Position numbers and translations under genes: made by a program | Shown: positions 48,641 through 61,500 of the stretch, in pieces | How positions within the stretch are numbered: position 1 is the first letter of the stretch | Layout of the letters: every line of letters begins with the position of its first letter | NCBI GenBank assembly: GCA_013398175.1 | Contig: VZRZ01001227.1 | Coordinates: 376,787 to 440,786, forward strand | Source of the DNA: Climacteris rufus | Taxonomy: Eukaryota > Chordata > Aves > Passeriformes > Climacteridae | Direction of reading: 5' to 3' | Length of the DNA stretch: 64,000 nucleotides | Notes under the pieces: generated by a model | What the model saw: the letters and a program-made list of their open reading frames with translations, nothing else | Told to the model about the DNA's origin: nothing | Database searches by the model: none

Positions 48641-51600
48641 ATTACTCACTTGAAAGATGCAATTTTTGGGGGAGGGACTTGACACGCTAATAAATAACTG
48701 CAGAGCAGGGGGCTAGCAGCAAAAAAAGGGGCAAACACAATGCAGGGATGAGAGGCTGCACAGAGATGCTGGAAGCAGCTCTGCCCTTCCCCACAGCAGC
48801 CAGGAGCCATGGCTGGAGAAGGCAGCTATGTGTGGACATTACCCTTTGGGCTGGTTGGAGACGATCCAGATAAGGATGTCAAAGGCCTGGAAAACATGAC
48901 TACAAGAAAACAAGGCAAATGTGGGACTGTTTGATTGGTAGGAGGGGGTGAAGGGGGCTGCGGCAGCAGTCTGCAGGAATGTAAATGATTCCTGCAACAA
49001 GGAATCTGCCCATGCCAGATAACACAAACAGAAGCAGGCTTAGATTATGACAGGGAAAATCAAGGTAGGCAGTGGGAATAATCTTCCCAGTCATGAGAGG
49101 GAGGGGCTGGAGTCTCCATTGCCGAGATTTCTGAGAAAGCCGGGTCCACAACAGCATGGCATTACGTGGTATTAGCATCAGCTGGTCCCAAAGGTTCCCT
49201 TGTTTCCAGGATTTTTACCATTTCTGGGCACAAGCTTATGGAAAACCTTTATAGTAGGGGCTTGGCTGTCTTTATGGCTTGTGCAGAAGGAAAGGTAGAA
49301 CTGGGCAAGAGACCTAAAGAGATGAAAGGGCCATGATGACACGGGGGCACCATTATCAGCATCCCACAGAGCCACATGGGTTGGTGCTGGGGATATGAAA
49401 CCAGCTTCCACCAGGAACTGAGACATGCAGAAGCCACAGGAATGAACTGTGGAGGTAAAACAAGACAGATGAAGTTCATGTGGGCAGCAGGCCCCCTGCC
49501 ATACGGGGTGCTCAATGGGAGCCTGGGGAAAAAGGAGCCTGGTGAGGAAACCTGGCTGGAAGCAAAATCAATCGGCGAGAGTGAGAGAAAAACATGCCAG
49601 GAGAGAAACAGTGTTTATAGACACAAGGGCTATGTAACTTGAATTTGTGAAATAATTTCTGTTGTCTCAGTCCAGGGGCAGTGATGGCCAGTGGCTCTGC
49701 TTTAGTTGCATGCACTAGATGAGGGGAGCTCATGAGGAGATGGATGATGGATTTTCAGGGACCTGACTAATGACAAGCAGCATGTTAAGCACTCTTCACT
49801 CTCACTAACTGGAGGAGTGCTTAGGAGCACCTCCGAGCTGGCAGCTCCAAAGTAGTAAGAGCCACAAAACTTGAACAAAAATTTAAGTCCCAGGGATGTC
49901 ACTGGGAAACTGCTGGTGGTGGATCTGTCTCCCCCCAGGTAAAGCTGCTGTCCACAAGGTGCCCTCAGGATTAGGTCTGACCAAATGAAGGCAACAGCTT
50001 CTGCCTCCACAGCTGACCATGGCAGCACCACGCAGGATCTGCAGGGCAGGTGCAGCACTGGGCAGGAGGATGCAGGACACCACAGCTGCCTGCTCAGCTC
50101 TTTTCCTCAGTCCAGGACCACAGCTGCAGAAGAGCAGCAGTAAAAAAAGATTAAGTTTTTCATAGATTTAAAGTTTCATATGTAATTTTTGCTCCATACT
50201 TGCCTGCAGGATAAAGTGGGCTGTGTCCTGGTGACAGCCTTGTGGGACAGCCTCCCATGGGGCACGTGGAGTCCTGTGGGGAAGGAGGCTCCCAAGTGCT
50301 CTCTGTATGATCCATCACAATGTTACACCCGTGCTGTGAGCAGGGAGCAGTGTTGGACAGCCCCCAGCTCTACAGTACCAACAAAGCACAGAGCTCACAC
50401 AGCGCCAGGGCGAGAGACAGCCCTGTGCACAGCACCCCACCTTCCCTGACATCAATTACCTGCAGCAGCAAAGCCCAGGGAGCCACTTAATAATCCCAAA
50501 TAATCCCACAGCAATTGCATAATTTATCTGGAGGGTAGGGGAATTTACTCAAATAACCATGTCTGTGGAAACCTCTGTCCTTGAAGGGGAAGCTTCCAGC
50601 TGCAGCCTGCCTTGCTGACTCCCTAGACCAAGGCCAAGGGAATACTGGTTCAGTGAATCCCCGGGGTGTCCTGCACAGGCTGCAGCTTCTGCTCCTGCCA
50701 ACAGCTGGGCAGAGGCAAGACAGGCAGGATAATCCCACAGGCAACAAGCAAAACCAGGGCCAAGAGGCAGCTGGGCTGGAGCACCTCCAGTGCCACGGCC
50801 GTTCAGCCGACCCTTCAGCTGCCCACAGAGGAGCCTCCCAGCTCCTCGCTCTCAGCTCCACTGAGGGGCACCTGACACATGGGAGTTTTCACAAGGGTCA
50901 GCCCATGGTGACCCCTGGAGCTGGGGAGTCCTGCAGTACCCCAGATGTGTCCAAGCATTTCACCTGGGTTCAGAGTGCTCTTCAGACCTCACACTGGACA
51001 TCACTCTGCCTTAATTCACTCTGCCACACCAGTCTAGAAGATGCTGAATCCTGTCTTGATGACATGGTTAATTACTCATGGTCTCTCACAGGCTTTGCAG
51101 GGGCTTTAAAGTCTGTTGCCTCCCCTCTGGCTGCCTGCAGGCTTCCTGTGACACGGGGCCATAGGTGTGCTCCAACAACAGGGAAAGGAAGGAGGTGTGC
51201 TGCAGCATCAGAGGAATTCCCTCTCCTTCCTGCTGCAGTGGATCCTTCTGGAACCATGGCTGCAGCTGGTGGAAAAGGGGTGCCCTGCCCAACACCCTGC
51301 CCACAGTCAGCAGCTTGCCAGGGCAGCTCCATCCTCTAGCTTGTCTCACCACAGGTATTTGGCTGTTGAGCTCTGCTTCTTACCTGCCTTGCAGCATTGC
51401 AGGGGCTGGGCTGGCACGCAGTGGATATGGTGGCTGGACCTGCATATCCCCCTTGCCCAGGCAGCTTGGGGGTCACTGCCCACCATCAAGTGTTCCCTAG
51501 CAAATCCTCTCAAAGACCTTTGCAAATATATAACTGATGTTTTTGCTTCTGGTGTGACTACAGCCTCGACCTCTGCTTCCCAGCTCCAGCCTCTGACACA

Positions 51601-54090
51601 GCTCTGACTCCGCTGCTGAAGGGGACCCATGACTGCAGCCAAGGGACTTGTGCACAGGGAAGGCACCACCACGAGCATCAGGGATGCATCTGCTCTGGAG
51701 ATGTAACACCACGGGCAAAAAGGGCTGGTAAATCTCCCTGCAGCCTCTCTGCAGAGCCATGGCCAAGCCTCACTGGGTGCTTTGTCCCAGGTGGTTCTCC
51801 CTGTGCCTGCCACTGCACCATGGGCCCATGGATGCCCAGCTTTAGAAAACATCCCCTTCGAGGGTGTGAGAGGGTTGATGCAGGCACAGATGGATTTAGC
51901 CAAAGCAATTCCCAAAGGAACTGACCTTCACTTCATGCAGAGCAAATCTTTGCCAAATCAAGCAAATTTTGTGACATTCCTGAATCACCTTAAGGGGTTT
52001 TGTTCCAGGAGGGAGCCAGACACATTAAGTTTTGCTCTAAAGGACGTGATTGTACGTGACCTCTGGTAATTACTCCCCATCTCCCCTTGGAACCCCAGCC
52101 CAGAGACCACGTGTCCCAGCCCCTGAGATGGGTCTGTATCCCAGTCTGGTTCTCAGACACAGGACTTCTGTACTGGAATATGTGCACAAACCCCCTGGTC
52201 CCCATTGAGCCTCTGTCAGCGTCTGCACCAACTGAGCAGCCCAACAGCCCTGTCAGACTTCAACTCCAGTCTGAAGTGATAGATTGGCACTTTCAGGTTG
52301 TGCCTGTGTATGGGGTTGAGGGTGGTATGGGGACAGGATGCCTGAGGATGCTTGAGCTGAACTGACCTGACTGCCAGGTGCTGCGTGGCCAGGCTGGCTG
52401 TGACCTTGCACTATGGCTAGGGCATGGGCTGTTCATGCTGACGACTCCAGCACAATAACCCCAGTGGTTTTGCCCAGGTTTGTATCAGCATGAGCAATCT
52501 GTTTCAAAATTTGCATCTAGAAAAGAAGGATGCAGTAAAACCAGCACTGCCTGCTGGTGTACACCTCAACATGTCTCATTTATGGTCCATTCAGAAACTA
52601 TCTTGTGTATCCACTGTAAAGTCTGCAAGACAGCTTTGGAACAGCTTCTGGACAAATGTACCCTTCTGCCTTGCTTTACAAATGGATATTCGAAGAGGGA
52701 TGGGCAGATCCTCAGTTCCTCATTTGGAAAGTCAGGATGGAGGTCAGACAGAGCAACTTGGTGGCAATGAGAGCCAAGCTTCCCTCCAGCCTGGACCTGC
52801 TGTTGTGAGGCCGTTCATTGGCATGGGAGGATGACCAGTAGAGAGGAGCTGAGGGATCCTTGTGCTGGGATGAACGGGCCAGCCCGGGAAGACTATTCTG
52901 TGTGTAAAAGCTCCAGAGCCCCAACAGAAAACCACTGGCTTGTGAGGAGACCACAGGTGAACATCAGAGACACACCAACCTCCCCAGAACCGGGCAAGTG
53001 AAGGATGCTCTGAAATGTGCAAACATACAGAATGCCGCAACAAGCCAGGAGTTTCTACACCAGCAGCTGAGACTAATTTACTGAGTTGGAAAAAGCCCTG
53101 CATCCCTCTACCACAAGATCCTTATGGCTAACGGCAGTCAGTTGCTCCTTTAATGGTCTACTTGGCCAGCTTCCAAAACCTGTCCTGATCCTGGAAATCT
53201 TTATCTCCCTAGGCTTGTGTCACAGGGTGAAGATCAGCCAGAGGCAACCCTACTCATTCTGCCTGCCCCTGCAGAAACCCAGTCTGCCCTGCAGGCAGCT
53301 CTGGAGCATCCTTCTCTGTAAAGGAACAAGATTATCCTGGAGACACTTGGCATTTCTACAGCCTGAAGGGACTGTGTCCTTTCTGCTGCCAAAGCTGTCC
53401 CTGTGGCAGCCAGGGCCAGTCCCTGCGGTGGCCGCACACGCAGCACTGTGCTCGTGGATGTCCAAGGGTTGCCCAGACCCGCGTGTGCCAACTGGGCACA
53501 TGCAGCTGCCCGGCCAACGTGCTGCAGCCCCGAGGTTTCCTGGGCAATCCGTACTGCCACTGCATCTTAAGCAGGGATTGGAAGTCTCCAGGGCTCGTGG
53601 CCAGGCCAGGCAGTGCCTTTGGCACCCGCCTGCAGCACGGCACAGAGCTGCACTGCCTCTCTGCCCGGCGCTTCCGGGTGGGCAGGCTGCACCTTCTGCT
53701 GCAAAATCTGCTCTTGAAAAACTCAGTGACATTTGTGAGTGGCGTGTGACACTGGAGCCCCTCCGTCCCCGTGGCAGCTCAGCTCTCGCTGCTCCTGACA
53801 AAGCTGCGTGCAGGGGCTGCCAGAGCAGTGACTGCCCCAGGGACACAGGGAACGTGGTACAGGTCACAGCCACCCACCTGGGGACAAAGCCTAGGAGCCT
53901 GTGCACAACTCCCTGCAGACCCTGGAAGTGCTCGGGATCGCTCTGTAAGGAGAAGCACGTCCTGGGTGCCACCAGGAGCCAAATGATGCTGCTTCTCCCA
54001 TGTCAGAGACACTGCAGACAGCACAGGCACCCGAAGAGCCGATGTCCTGGCAGGAGAGCAGGCTGAAGGCCAGCCTCTGCCTTTCTGCCT
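48641..54090. other. Intergenic, no gene recognised
   Basis: No recognisable protein family or convincing splice chain. The longest frames (50581-51339 plus, 252 codons; 53086-54066 plus, 326 codons; 53250-53972 minus, 240 codons) lie in GC-rich DNA and overlap each other. A short AT-rich piece with caattgcataatttatctgg lies near 50510. Confidence 0.5.
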
Positions 54091-54099
54091 GCCGGTCTG

Positions 54100-54230
54100 T
54101 GAGAGCCATCAAAGTGTATTATTGCTTTAGTTTCATCAGCTTCCTTTGCATTTCTCGCTGTTGCCTGGCTGATGCTGTGAGTAAGCACCTTTATTTGCAT
54201 TTTGCTTTTCCTGATTCCAGGTAACACTGG
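54100..54230. promoter_or_regulatory. Candidate noncoding element with octamer motif
   Basis: An AT-richer block contains tcctttgcatttc and the POU octamer ATTTGCAT (54193-54200). It has the even texture of conserved noncoding sequence. Conservation was not tested. Confidence 0.25.
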
Positions 54231-54516
54231 TTTCAAGGGAAGTACATAACAGCTGTGTTTCTCTTTTTGGGCTGGGGGACACCTGTAAATCAGGGCCACA
54301 GGGGATGTTTGTGCATGTGGTGGGCAGTAGCCTCCACACAGCACAATGCAGGTAAGGATGCAGGTAGGGATGCACGGTGGTACAGGGCTGGCCATGCTTC
54401 CTGGGAGGAGATAGATCCCATCTGGGCAGGGGGTGGGGGGGTGTCCTGAGCTCAGAGGAGTTTTCCCAGGGAAGACCGCCACAACTGCTATTTGTAAATG
54501 CCAAAATGTCAGATTT

Positions 54517-54612
54517 TAAAATTATTATTATCAATACTAATATTATTAATATTATTAATATTGGTATTATCAGTATTGATAGTATCAGTATTATTAATAC
54601 CATTATTATTTC
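54517..54612. repeat. ATT-rich microsatellite (imperfect)
   Basis: An imperfect run of ATT/AAT trinucleotides with interspersed TATTG and TATCAG variants covers about 95 bases. It is a degenerating simple repeat in otherwise GC-balanced DNA. Confidence 0.85.
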
Positions 54613-56200
54613 TTCAAATCAGATCAGAAGAGAGTGATCCCAAAGACTGTGCACAATGATGACTGCTGGCAGAAAGTCTGTGTTCCAGGTGATGCCTGAC
54701 CCCAGCTTCGTTCAGCTGACCATCCTGCAGTCACAGGGGTTACAACCTGAGCCCCAGGGCCATTTGGAAATCGCCATACTCAGGATTTAACCTTGTTTTC
54801 CAGAGAGGCTAAGGGAGGTTCCAGTACTGGCATCAAAGGATGCTGGGGTCACTCAAAAACAGAGCTCATGCTGGCCTTGTGAGGGTAGCAGGTGGGAAAG
54901 GTCCCAGTTTGCACATGCTCCTCCATCCTGTCTGGGTGAATTACTGACTCTGGGACAGCTCTCTAAATTGCCTTGTCCAAAACACAGCAATCCCACACTG
55001 TAAATAATAAACAAACCTGGCCCGGATTAAGACTAAATTGGTAGATGAGTTTCTTTTGTAAAATCAGACATTCTTTTTTTTTGTCCAGTATTGGAACCCA
55101 CAAAATTGAGAAGCTAAGAGACATCAGTGATGGATGACCAAGGTGGGAACAGGGCCCTTGAATACAGGTGGAGCAGCTGGGCTAGTTTCTCGTGGTGAAG
55201 AGATACCAGGAGCTGACCCAACAGCAGTCCACAAGTACTGATAAGGCAGTTTCAAGAATGATGGACTCAAAACCTTCTTGCCAGTGTCTGGTGATACATT
55301 AAGGAGCAGTAACCAGAGCAGTAACCACAAGGTCCTGAAAGGTTAAGGTGGGAGGTTGGGATGATGCAGCCTTGACAGAGGTCACCAGAAGGGTGGGGGA
55401 ATGTCTCTCCCTGGAAGGTGCTGTGGCTCAGGTAGGCAGAGCCATGGCTGATACCATCTTGTGTTGATCGCCAATGTGCTGGGAAGGAACCTCTGGAAAT
55501 CCTTTATACAACCTCCCGTGGTCCCTTTCCATCAAAACTTTTGCAATTTTATAACAAAGGTGTTACAGTGTCTCCCCAAATGACACTGGCCAGGTGAATC
55601 TGGTAAGGAAGTGTGTTTGTGCCTTGCTTTATCAGTCCCTATCCACTGGCCAGCCCATTTACATGTACAGCAATGAATCGCTTCTTTTGAGACCAACTCA
55701 GCAAAAAGTGGTTAATCTGCAAATAAGGCACTTTGGTTTCCTGTTCATAAAGCACCAATTAATTCCATGTTTACAAGCATTTTTCACACTGTGCCTGAGG
55801 TGCTGCTCTGGAGACAGAGGGAAGATACAGCACCGCATGGTGTTGGTCAGCCAAAGGTTGCCTGGTGCAGGATGAACACATCAGGCACATCAGGCATGGC
55901 TGGTGGCTAGAGAAGGAGCAGGGAAAGGGGAGGCACTGGCGAGGAATACTGCACACGTGCTGGCCTTCTCTGAGCAGAAACAATCTGAACCTGAGGACAG
56001 GAGAGACAAAACATACTGTGAAATCTCAGCGCCATCCATGGGCAAGGAGCCAGACAGAGGGAGGAGAAAGGATGAAGGGTGGAGATGTAGGTTGAAGCAA
56101 GCAAGAAACGAGAAAGGGGAATGCTGTGGAGAAGGAAGTCCTGGTTCACTTGGAAGAGCACAGTGGTATACTGGTCTGTGTGGGGGACTTGGAGGAGGCG
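54613..56200. other. Intergenic, no gene recognised
   Basis: Unique-looking sequence without an exon chain, long open frame of plausible composition, or identified repeat. It leads into the CpG-rich promoter region. Confidence 0.5.
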
Positions 56201-56205
56201 TGAAA

Positions 56206-56387
56206 GGGGGCGGGGGCTCCGTGATGGATCTGTGTCCCTTGGCTGTGTTTAATCTACAAGTGTGCAATGACAGGTACATGTGGAGGACACCAGCACTGCC
56301 CAGTGGTGCTGTCCAGCAGACCTCCACGGCCAGTGAAGCGCTGTATAGCTCAGGGGAGAGCATATGGGGAAAGCCGGGAGGTATAAA
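56206..56387 (+). promoter_or_regulatory. Candidate GC-box and TATA-box promoter
   Basis: A GC box (gggggcgggg, 56206-56215) lies about 165 bases upstream of a TATA box (ggtataaaggg, TATAAA at 56382-56387), with an E-box-like CATATG at 56371-56376. A start would be expected near 56412. No recognisable coding exon follows before the CpG island, so this may be a minor or noncoding promoter, or chance. Confidence 0.25.
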
Positions 56388-56829
56388 GGGAACGTGCCAG
56401 CCGGACAGCACAGGACATCAGCGCCAGCCGGTACTGAACAGGCCAGGACTTCTGCACAGAGCTGTGCCAGCTTCCCATGGGGCCTGGCAGGTGGGATGGC
56501 TGCACAGCGACTGCCCAGCACTCGGTTAGTCAGTCCATGTCTCAGCAGAGCTAATTAGCTCCAGCAGCGTTTCTTTAGGTGCCAGAGCATTTCTGCATCA
56601 GCAGGGAGGCTGGAGCGATTCCACACTGCCAGCCCTGCTCCTCTTCCCCAGCAGCTGCCACCTTCCCAGGCAAACAGCGGTCACAGCGTTGTGGGCCACC
56701 AAGGGGAGGGTGCTGCTAGTCCAGCTGCGCGGTGCTGAGGCAGCGTGCTCAGACTGTGGCTACTGTGCAAAGCCCTCACTGCTGCGTGACCAGGCACAGG
56801 CGTGCCAAGGAGGTCTGGCTGCGAGAATT

Positions 56830-58510
56830 CCAATGAAAAACGCACTTCGGCGGGGTCGGCTCACCGCTAACTGATGCTCGACCCCAACCTTGGCGCTTGC
56901 TCCACGCCAAGTTTCTCCCTGGAGAGGAGGCCCACCCAGGCCATGCCCTGGCCGCTCTCAGCCTATTTCCTGGAGCACTTCTCCGGGAGCGGCATTCCCT
57001 CCTCCCGGGCCTGGGGCCTCCCGAGGCCGCTCTCGCGCTTTGCTTCCACGCGGGGCCGCCCGCGGGCGCCTTCGCACCTCGAGGACTCCGGCGGCCACGG
57101 GCGGCGGCGCCCACGGGAGCGCGGCGCGAGGCCGGGGCAGACGCCCCCCGCAGCNNNNNNNNNNNNNNNNNNNNNNNNNNNNNNNNNNNNNNNNNNNNNN
57201 NNNNNNNNNNNNNNNNNNNNNNNNNNNNNNNNNNNNNNNNNNNNNNNNNNNNNNNNNNNNNNNNNNNNNNNNNNNNNNNNNNNNNNNNNNNNNNNNNNNN
57301 NNNNNNNNNNNNNNNNNNNNNNNNNNNNNNNNNNNNNNNNNNNNNNNNNNNNNNNNNNNNNNNNNNNNNNNNNNNNNNNNNNNNNNNNNNNNNNNNNNNN
57401 NNNNNNNNNNNNNNNNNNNNNNNNNNNNNNNNNNNNNNNNNNNNNNNNNNNNNNNNNNNNNNNNNNNNNNNNNNNNNNNNNNNNNNNNNNNNNNNNNNNN
57501 NNNNNNNNNNNNNNNNNNNNNNNNNNNNNNNNNNNNNNNNNNNNNNNNNNNNNNNNNNNNNNNNNNNNNNNNNNNNNNNNNNNNNNNNNNNNNNNNNNNN
57601 NNNNNNNNNNNNNNNNNNNNNNNNNNNNNNNNNNNNNNNNNNNNNNNNNNNNNNNNNNNNNNNNNNNNNNNNNNNNNNNNNNNNNNNNNNNNNNNNNNNN
57701 NNNNNNNNNNNNNNNNNNNNNNNNNNNNNNNNNNNNNNNNNNNNNNNNNNNNNNNNNNNNNNNNNNNNNNNNNNNNNNNNNNNNNNNNNNNNNNNNNNNN
57801 NNNNNNNNNNNNNNNNNNNNNNNNNNNNNNNNNNNNNNNNNNNNNNNNNNNNNNNNNNNNNNNNNNNNNNNNNNNNNNNNNNNNNNNNNNNNNNNNNNNN
57901 NNNNNNNNNNNNNNNNNNNNNNNNNNNNNNNNNNNNNNNNNNNNNNNNNNNNNNNNNNNNNNNNNNNNNNNNNNNNNNNNNNNNNNNNNNNNNNNNNNNN
58001 NNNNNNNNNNNNNNNNNNNNNNNNNNNNNNNNNNNNNNNNNNNGCCCCGGGGCGCGGGCTGCCCGCTGCCCGGCCACGCCGAGCCAGGGCGCGGCGGGGA
58101 TGCGGTGGAAGGGCCGTTCCCGCCGGGCCGCGCGCTCGTCCCTGTCCCCGCGGTTCCGTCCCGCTGCGCGCGGAGCAGACGCGGATCGGTGGTGACACCG
58201 CAGCCATGTCACAACTGAGGCATCGCAGTCACGGCCGAGCCGCGGCTCGCCGCAGTCAGCGCGCCCGCTGCGTGTCGGTGGCCGCCCCGCGGGGTTCCCC
58301 GGTGCTCGCCACTGGCGTTCGCTGGCGAGGGAGGTGGATTTTAGCCTCCATCAGAGAGGTTTGTAGGATGAACGCTGTGAGAGACACGCACTCAAACAAT
58401 ACAGGAGGAGGAGGAAATGAAATCGTCAGCTCGGGTTGCTGCGGCGGGGGTGCACCCGCCTGAGAGCGGGTCCCCCAGTGGTGATCGATTCGCCTCCTGG
58501 CACTGAACTC
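56830..58510. promoter_or_regulatory. CpG island, probable promoter of the next gene
   Basis: Both sides of the assembly gap are extremely GC- and CpG-rich (for example 57000-57154 and 58044-58330), then CpG density falls to background after about 58510. This is the signature of a vertebrate CpG-island promoter with a first exon probably inside or beside the gap. No start codon can be assigned; frames running through the gap are artefacts of unknown bases. From mammalian order RALGAPB is followed by ADIG, ARHGAP40, SLC32A1, ACTR5 and PPP1R16B, but I cannot assign the island to any of these. Confidence 0.7.
57155..58043. other. Assembly gap (889 unknown bases)
   Basis: A run of N lies in the middle of the CpG island. 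GC-rich avian promoters often fail to sequence with short-read methods, so real sequence, probably a first exon, is missing here. Confidence 0.99.
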
Positions 58511-61500
58511 GCAGTGAAGTCGGGGACCGCGGGTGCCAGGCAGGCTGCCTCAGCACATGCCCAGGGGTGGTTCTGCATGGTCTGCTGCTGGCCCTTGATG
58601 TGGTACAGTCTTTTGGTAGTTTTGCTATGAAAAGTGCTTGGTTTGTTTCTTCAAGTAGTCGAGATGCTTTTAGCCAAAAGCCCAGTCTTTTTTCTTGTTT
58701 ACCTCCTGCTCAGGAAATGCAGCAAATGCTGTTGGGATTGGAGAATGAGGGGAGAGGGATGGGAATGGTTGACTGTGCTTGTGCAGTGTCCTGTGGGTCT
58801 GAGCAGAAGCATCCAGCACCCCTTCAGCTGGCACTGGCCTCCCTGGCACAGGGCTCCTGGGGGGCAGACAGATGCTGTTGTAGTTGTTAGATGTTTATCC
58901 CTGACCCCTTCATTTGCAGAATATCTTTTTAACTGCTGTAGGGCAAGTTGGATTAGGGTGTTGCTGGAGGAGAGGAAACACCAAGCTCTCAGAGGCTGTT
59001 TTCTCCGCTGTGAAGCGTTGCTGTTGCTTTTGGGCCCTGTTCAGGTGATGGTATGGGAATAGGTGCTGTCTTACCTTTCCTTGCCCCTTGTTTACCTTGT
59101 TTATGCTGGAGCTCTGCTGTGCTGCTTCGCAGGGAAATTGTAGTTTTGGTCCAAGTGTTGAAGTATGTAGCAATAACAGCATATATTGCTCTGGGAGTAA
59201 ATTCTTCCTGGAGTAAATAGGTTGCTTCTCTCAAGGTTTTTGGCCTTGAGCGGTGTTGGTTTTAGCTTAGGGCTGTCCCTGGGTTCGTTTCCTGAAAATT
59301 GATTCTTCTTCCACTACAAAGCTTAACGTTGTGTGTTTGCCTTTGGGAACACTAATTCAGCCTGTATCTCTGAATTGGTACAGCTGCCTGAACTTGCAGG
59401 TCCTTCAGGAGCACTGGACATACTGCTGCACTGCCTTTGCTGCAGAGATGGGCAACGTGACAGCAGTGGGGTGAACCTGATTGAATGTTGCCCCTCAAAT
59501 CCTTCAAGCTGTAAAACATGATAACTAGGAGAGCTGGATCCTATCAAAATGTCTGTGTGTGTCTTGTGCAGCAAAACTGAAAGTAGGTGTTTTTATTCTT
59601 CAAACAAAAGCTGAAGTCAAGGAGAAGACTTGGAGAATGACTGATGTTGGTTTGTTTGCACTTGGATGAAGTTTGAAGCCCATCCTGCAGCCATGGCTGT
59701 TTATTCCTGCCTGTTGTCTTGTTTCTCCCAGCAGAAATGTCAGCTGCCCTGTCCCTGAGGAGGCACTTGGAGCCCCGTGCTGCAGGCTGATATGGGTACC
59801 CCGTGTGAATCTGACACTAAGGCAGCTTTTGTAGTGTTTATCCATGCCTGCAGCTGTGAATAATGTGCATCTCTTGTGGAAGGTACTGTCAGGGACCTCA
59901 TTGCCTTGTTTTGAGTGCTGCTCTCTGGTTTGGTAGCATATGCCTTTTTAATGGCTTGAGTTTACGTCTTCCTGTTGTCCTGTGTGGTGGCCTTAGGGGA
60001 CATGGCGCTCTCTATGCTCCTGGTCTTTGAGCAGCTGTTCCTGGGTGTTCCAGTGTTAGACCCAGTGGTCAGTGCTGTGGGTCTTTTGGGGTCTATTGAT
60101 TTCTAGTGGCTTGGTGGAGGAGGCTCTCAGAGGAATATCTTGTGTTCCTGGCTGCTTTTTACTGTATTTCTTCAAGAGGAAGCAAATCTCTGCTCCCCCC
60201 TCCCCCCACAAGTGTAATCTCAATAATTTTTACGATTTAATCTTCTCTGAGCAATCTTTAATATTTTATCAAGAGTTTCTCCAAACATAAACTTTTCCAG
60301 GTGGCTAATATGAAGAGTTTCCCCGTAATGGTTTGTGTTATTTCAAGAGGGCTTTGCACAAGCATGTGAACTTGTTTTTGTGAGATGGGCGACTTTGTGA
60401 GACTTGTTTTTTGAGTGGCTGCCAGAGCAGGCCTTTGTGTTTTGCTGCGGTGTCCTGGCCTGTCTGGGCTTTGGGGAGATAAGAGCTGATATCGTCCTCA
60501 TCAGCGTGCAGGAGAAGCTTGCCCTTGCTGAGGGGGAGAGCTGATCAGCCTTGTGCTGAGTGGGAGCCCTTGGTGCAGGAATGCAGACTCCTGTGTTGGG
60601 TCTGGAAAGCAGGCATGCATGGGGAGGCTGCTCTGAGATTGTCTTAAAGAGACGTTGTCAAACTCAATGGTTGGATGTCTCACTGGGCCTTGGGGCAGTT
60701 GAGGGGGTTTGTTTCATTGCTCCTGCAATTAGCAGCGAATGCATTTCTCCTTGTGCATCCCCAATTTCCTGCTTGGGACAGTGGAGTCAGCCTCTGGTGC
60801 TGGTGGGCCTACCCTGGTCTGTGAAAGCAGAAGCAGAGCAGTTGTTGGACACTAACAGGCAGTGTCAAGGATGGTCAGGGTGAAGGGTTTGTGTGCAGCT
60901 GAGCAGCAGTGTTTGCTGCGGGCAGGTTGTTAGCGACAGCCTGCAGGGTTTGTGTGGTGGGTTCTCAGCACCCTAAAAGCCTGTGAAAACAGAGTTACCC
61001 TTGACCGTGGGAGAGGTGCCTGTGTTGCTAAGTGGGGTGGTGGTGGGACCAAAATCCTCTAAGGAAGTGCTGGGCCCTGTGCAGCATCATGCTGCGAGTA
61101 CCATGCTGGGCAGTGCCTGTCCCGGCCTCCAGCGATCATCCAGCACCAGCCCCTGGTGGAATAACAGAGCGGGGGACAGCTGCCCAACCCGGCAGCAAAA
61201 GGGGAAAAAAAGTGGTTCTGTGAGTGTCAGTCTGTGACACGAGGAGACTCTGATTTTGTTCCTAATATCTCAGGCTGGTGCAGCATGTTTTCCGTGTGAT
61301 AGGACAATGCCTTCAACTTTCCCTTATATGGGAAAATCTGGGATGCAGCCTAGCAATCTGCCAATATGTGGCTAATAATTTTTAGCATTGTTATGTTGGA
61401 TGTGTCCAGTCAGCCTAAGAATTAGGGAATACCTGGGACACTATGGCTGGGCTTTAATGTTTGAGGCTGATCCCTGGCAGATGTCCGGGGAAAGGTTATG

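Noticed and set aside
56696..56712. CTCF-like core (ccaccaaggggagggtg)
   Set aside because: It departs from the CTCF consensus at key positions, so it cannot be supported by eye.
56776..58463. Open frames of 400-529 codons across the CpG island
   Set aside because: Most of their length is unknown bases in the assembly gap; the frames are not real evidence of coding.
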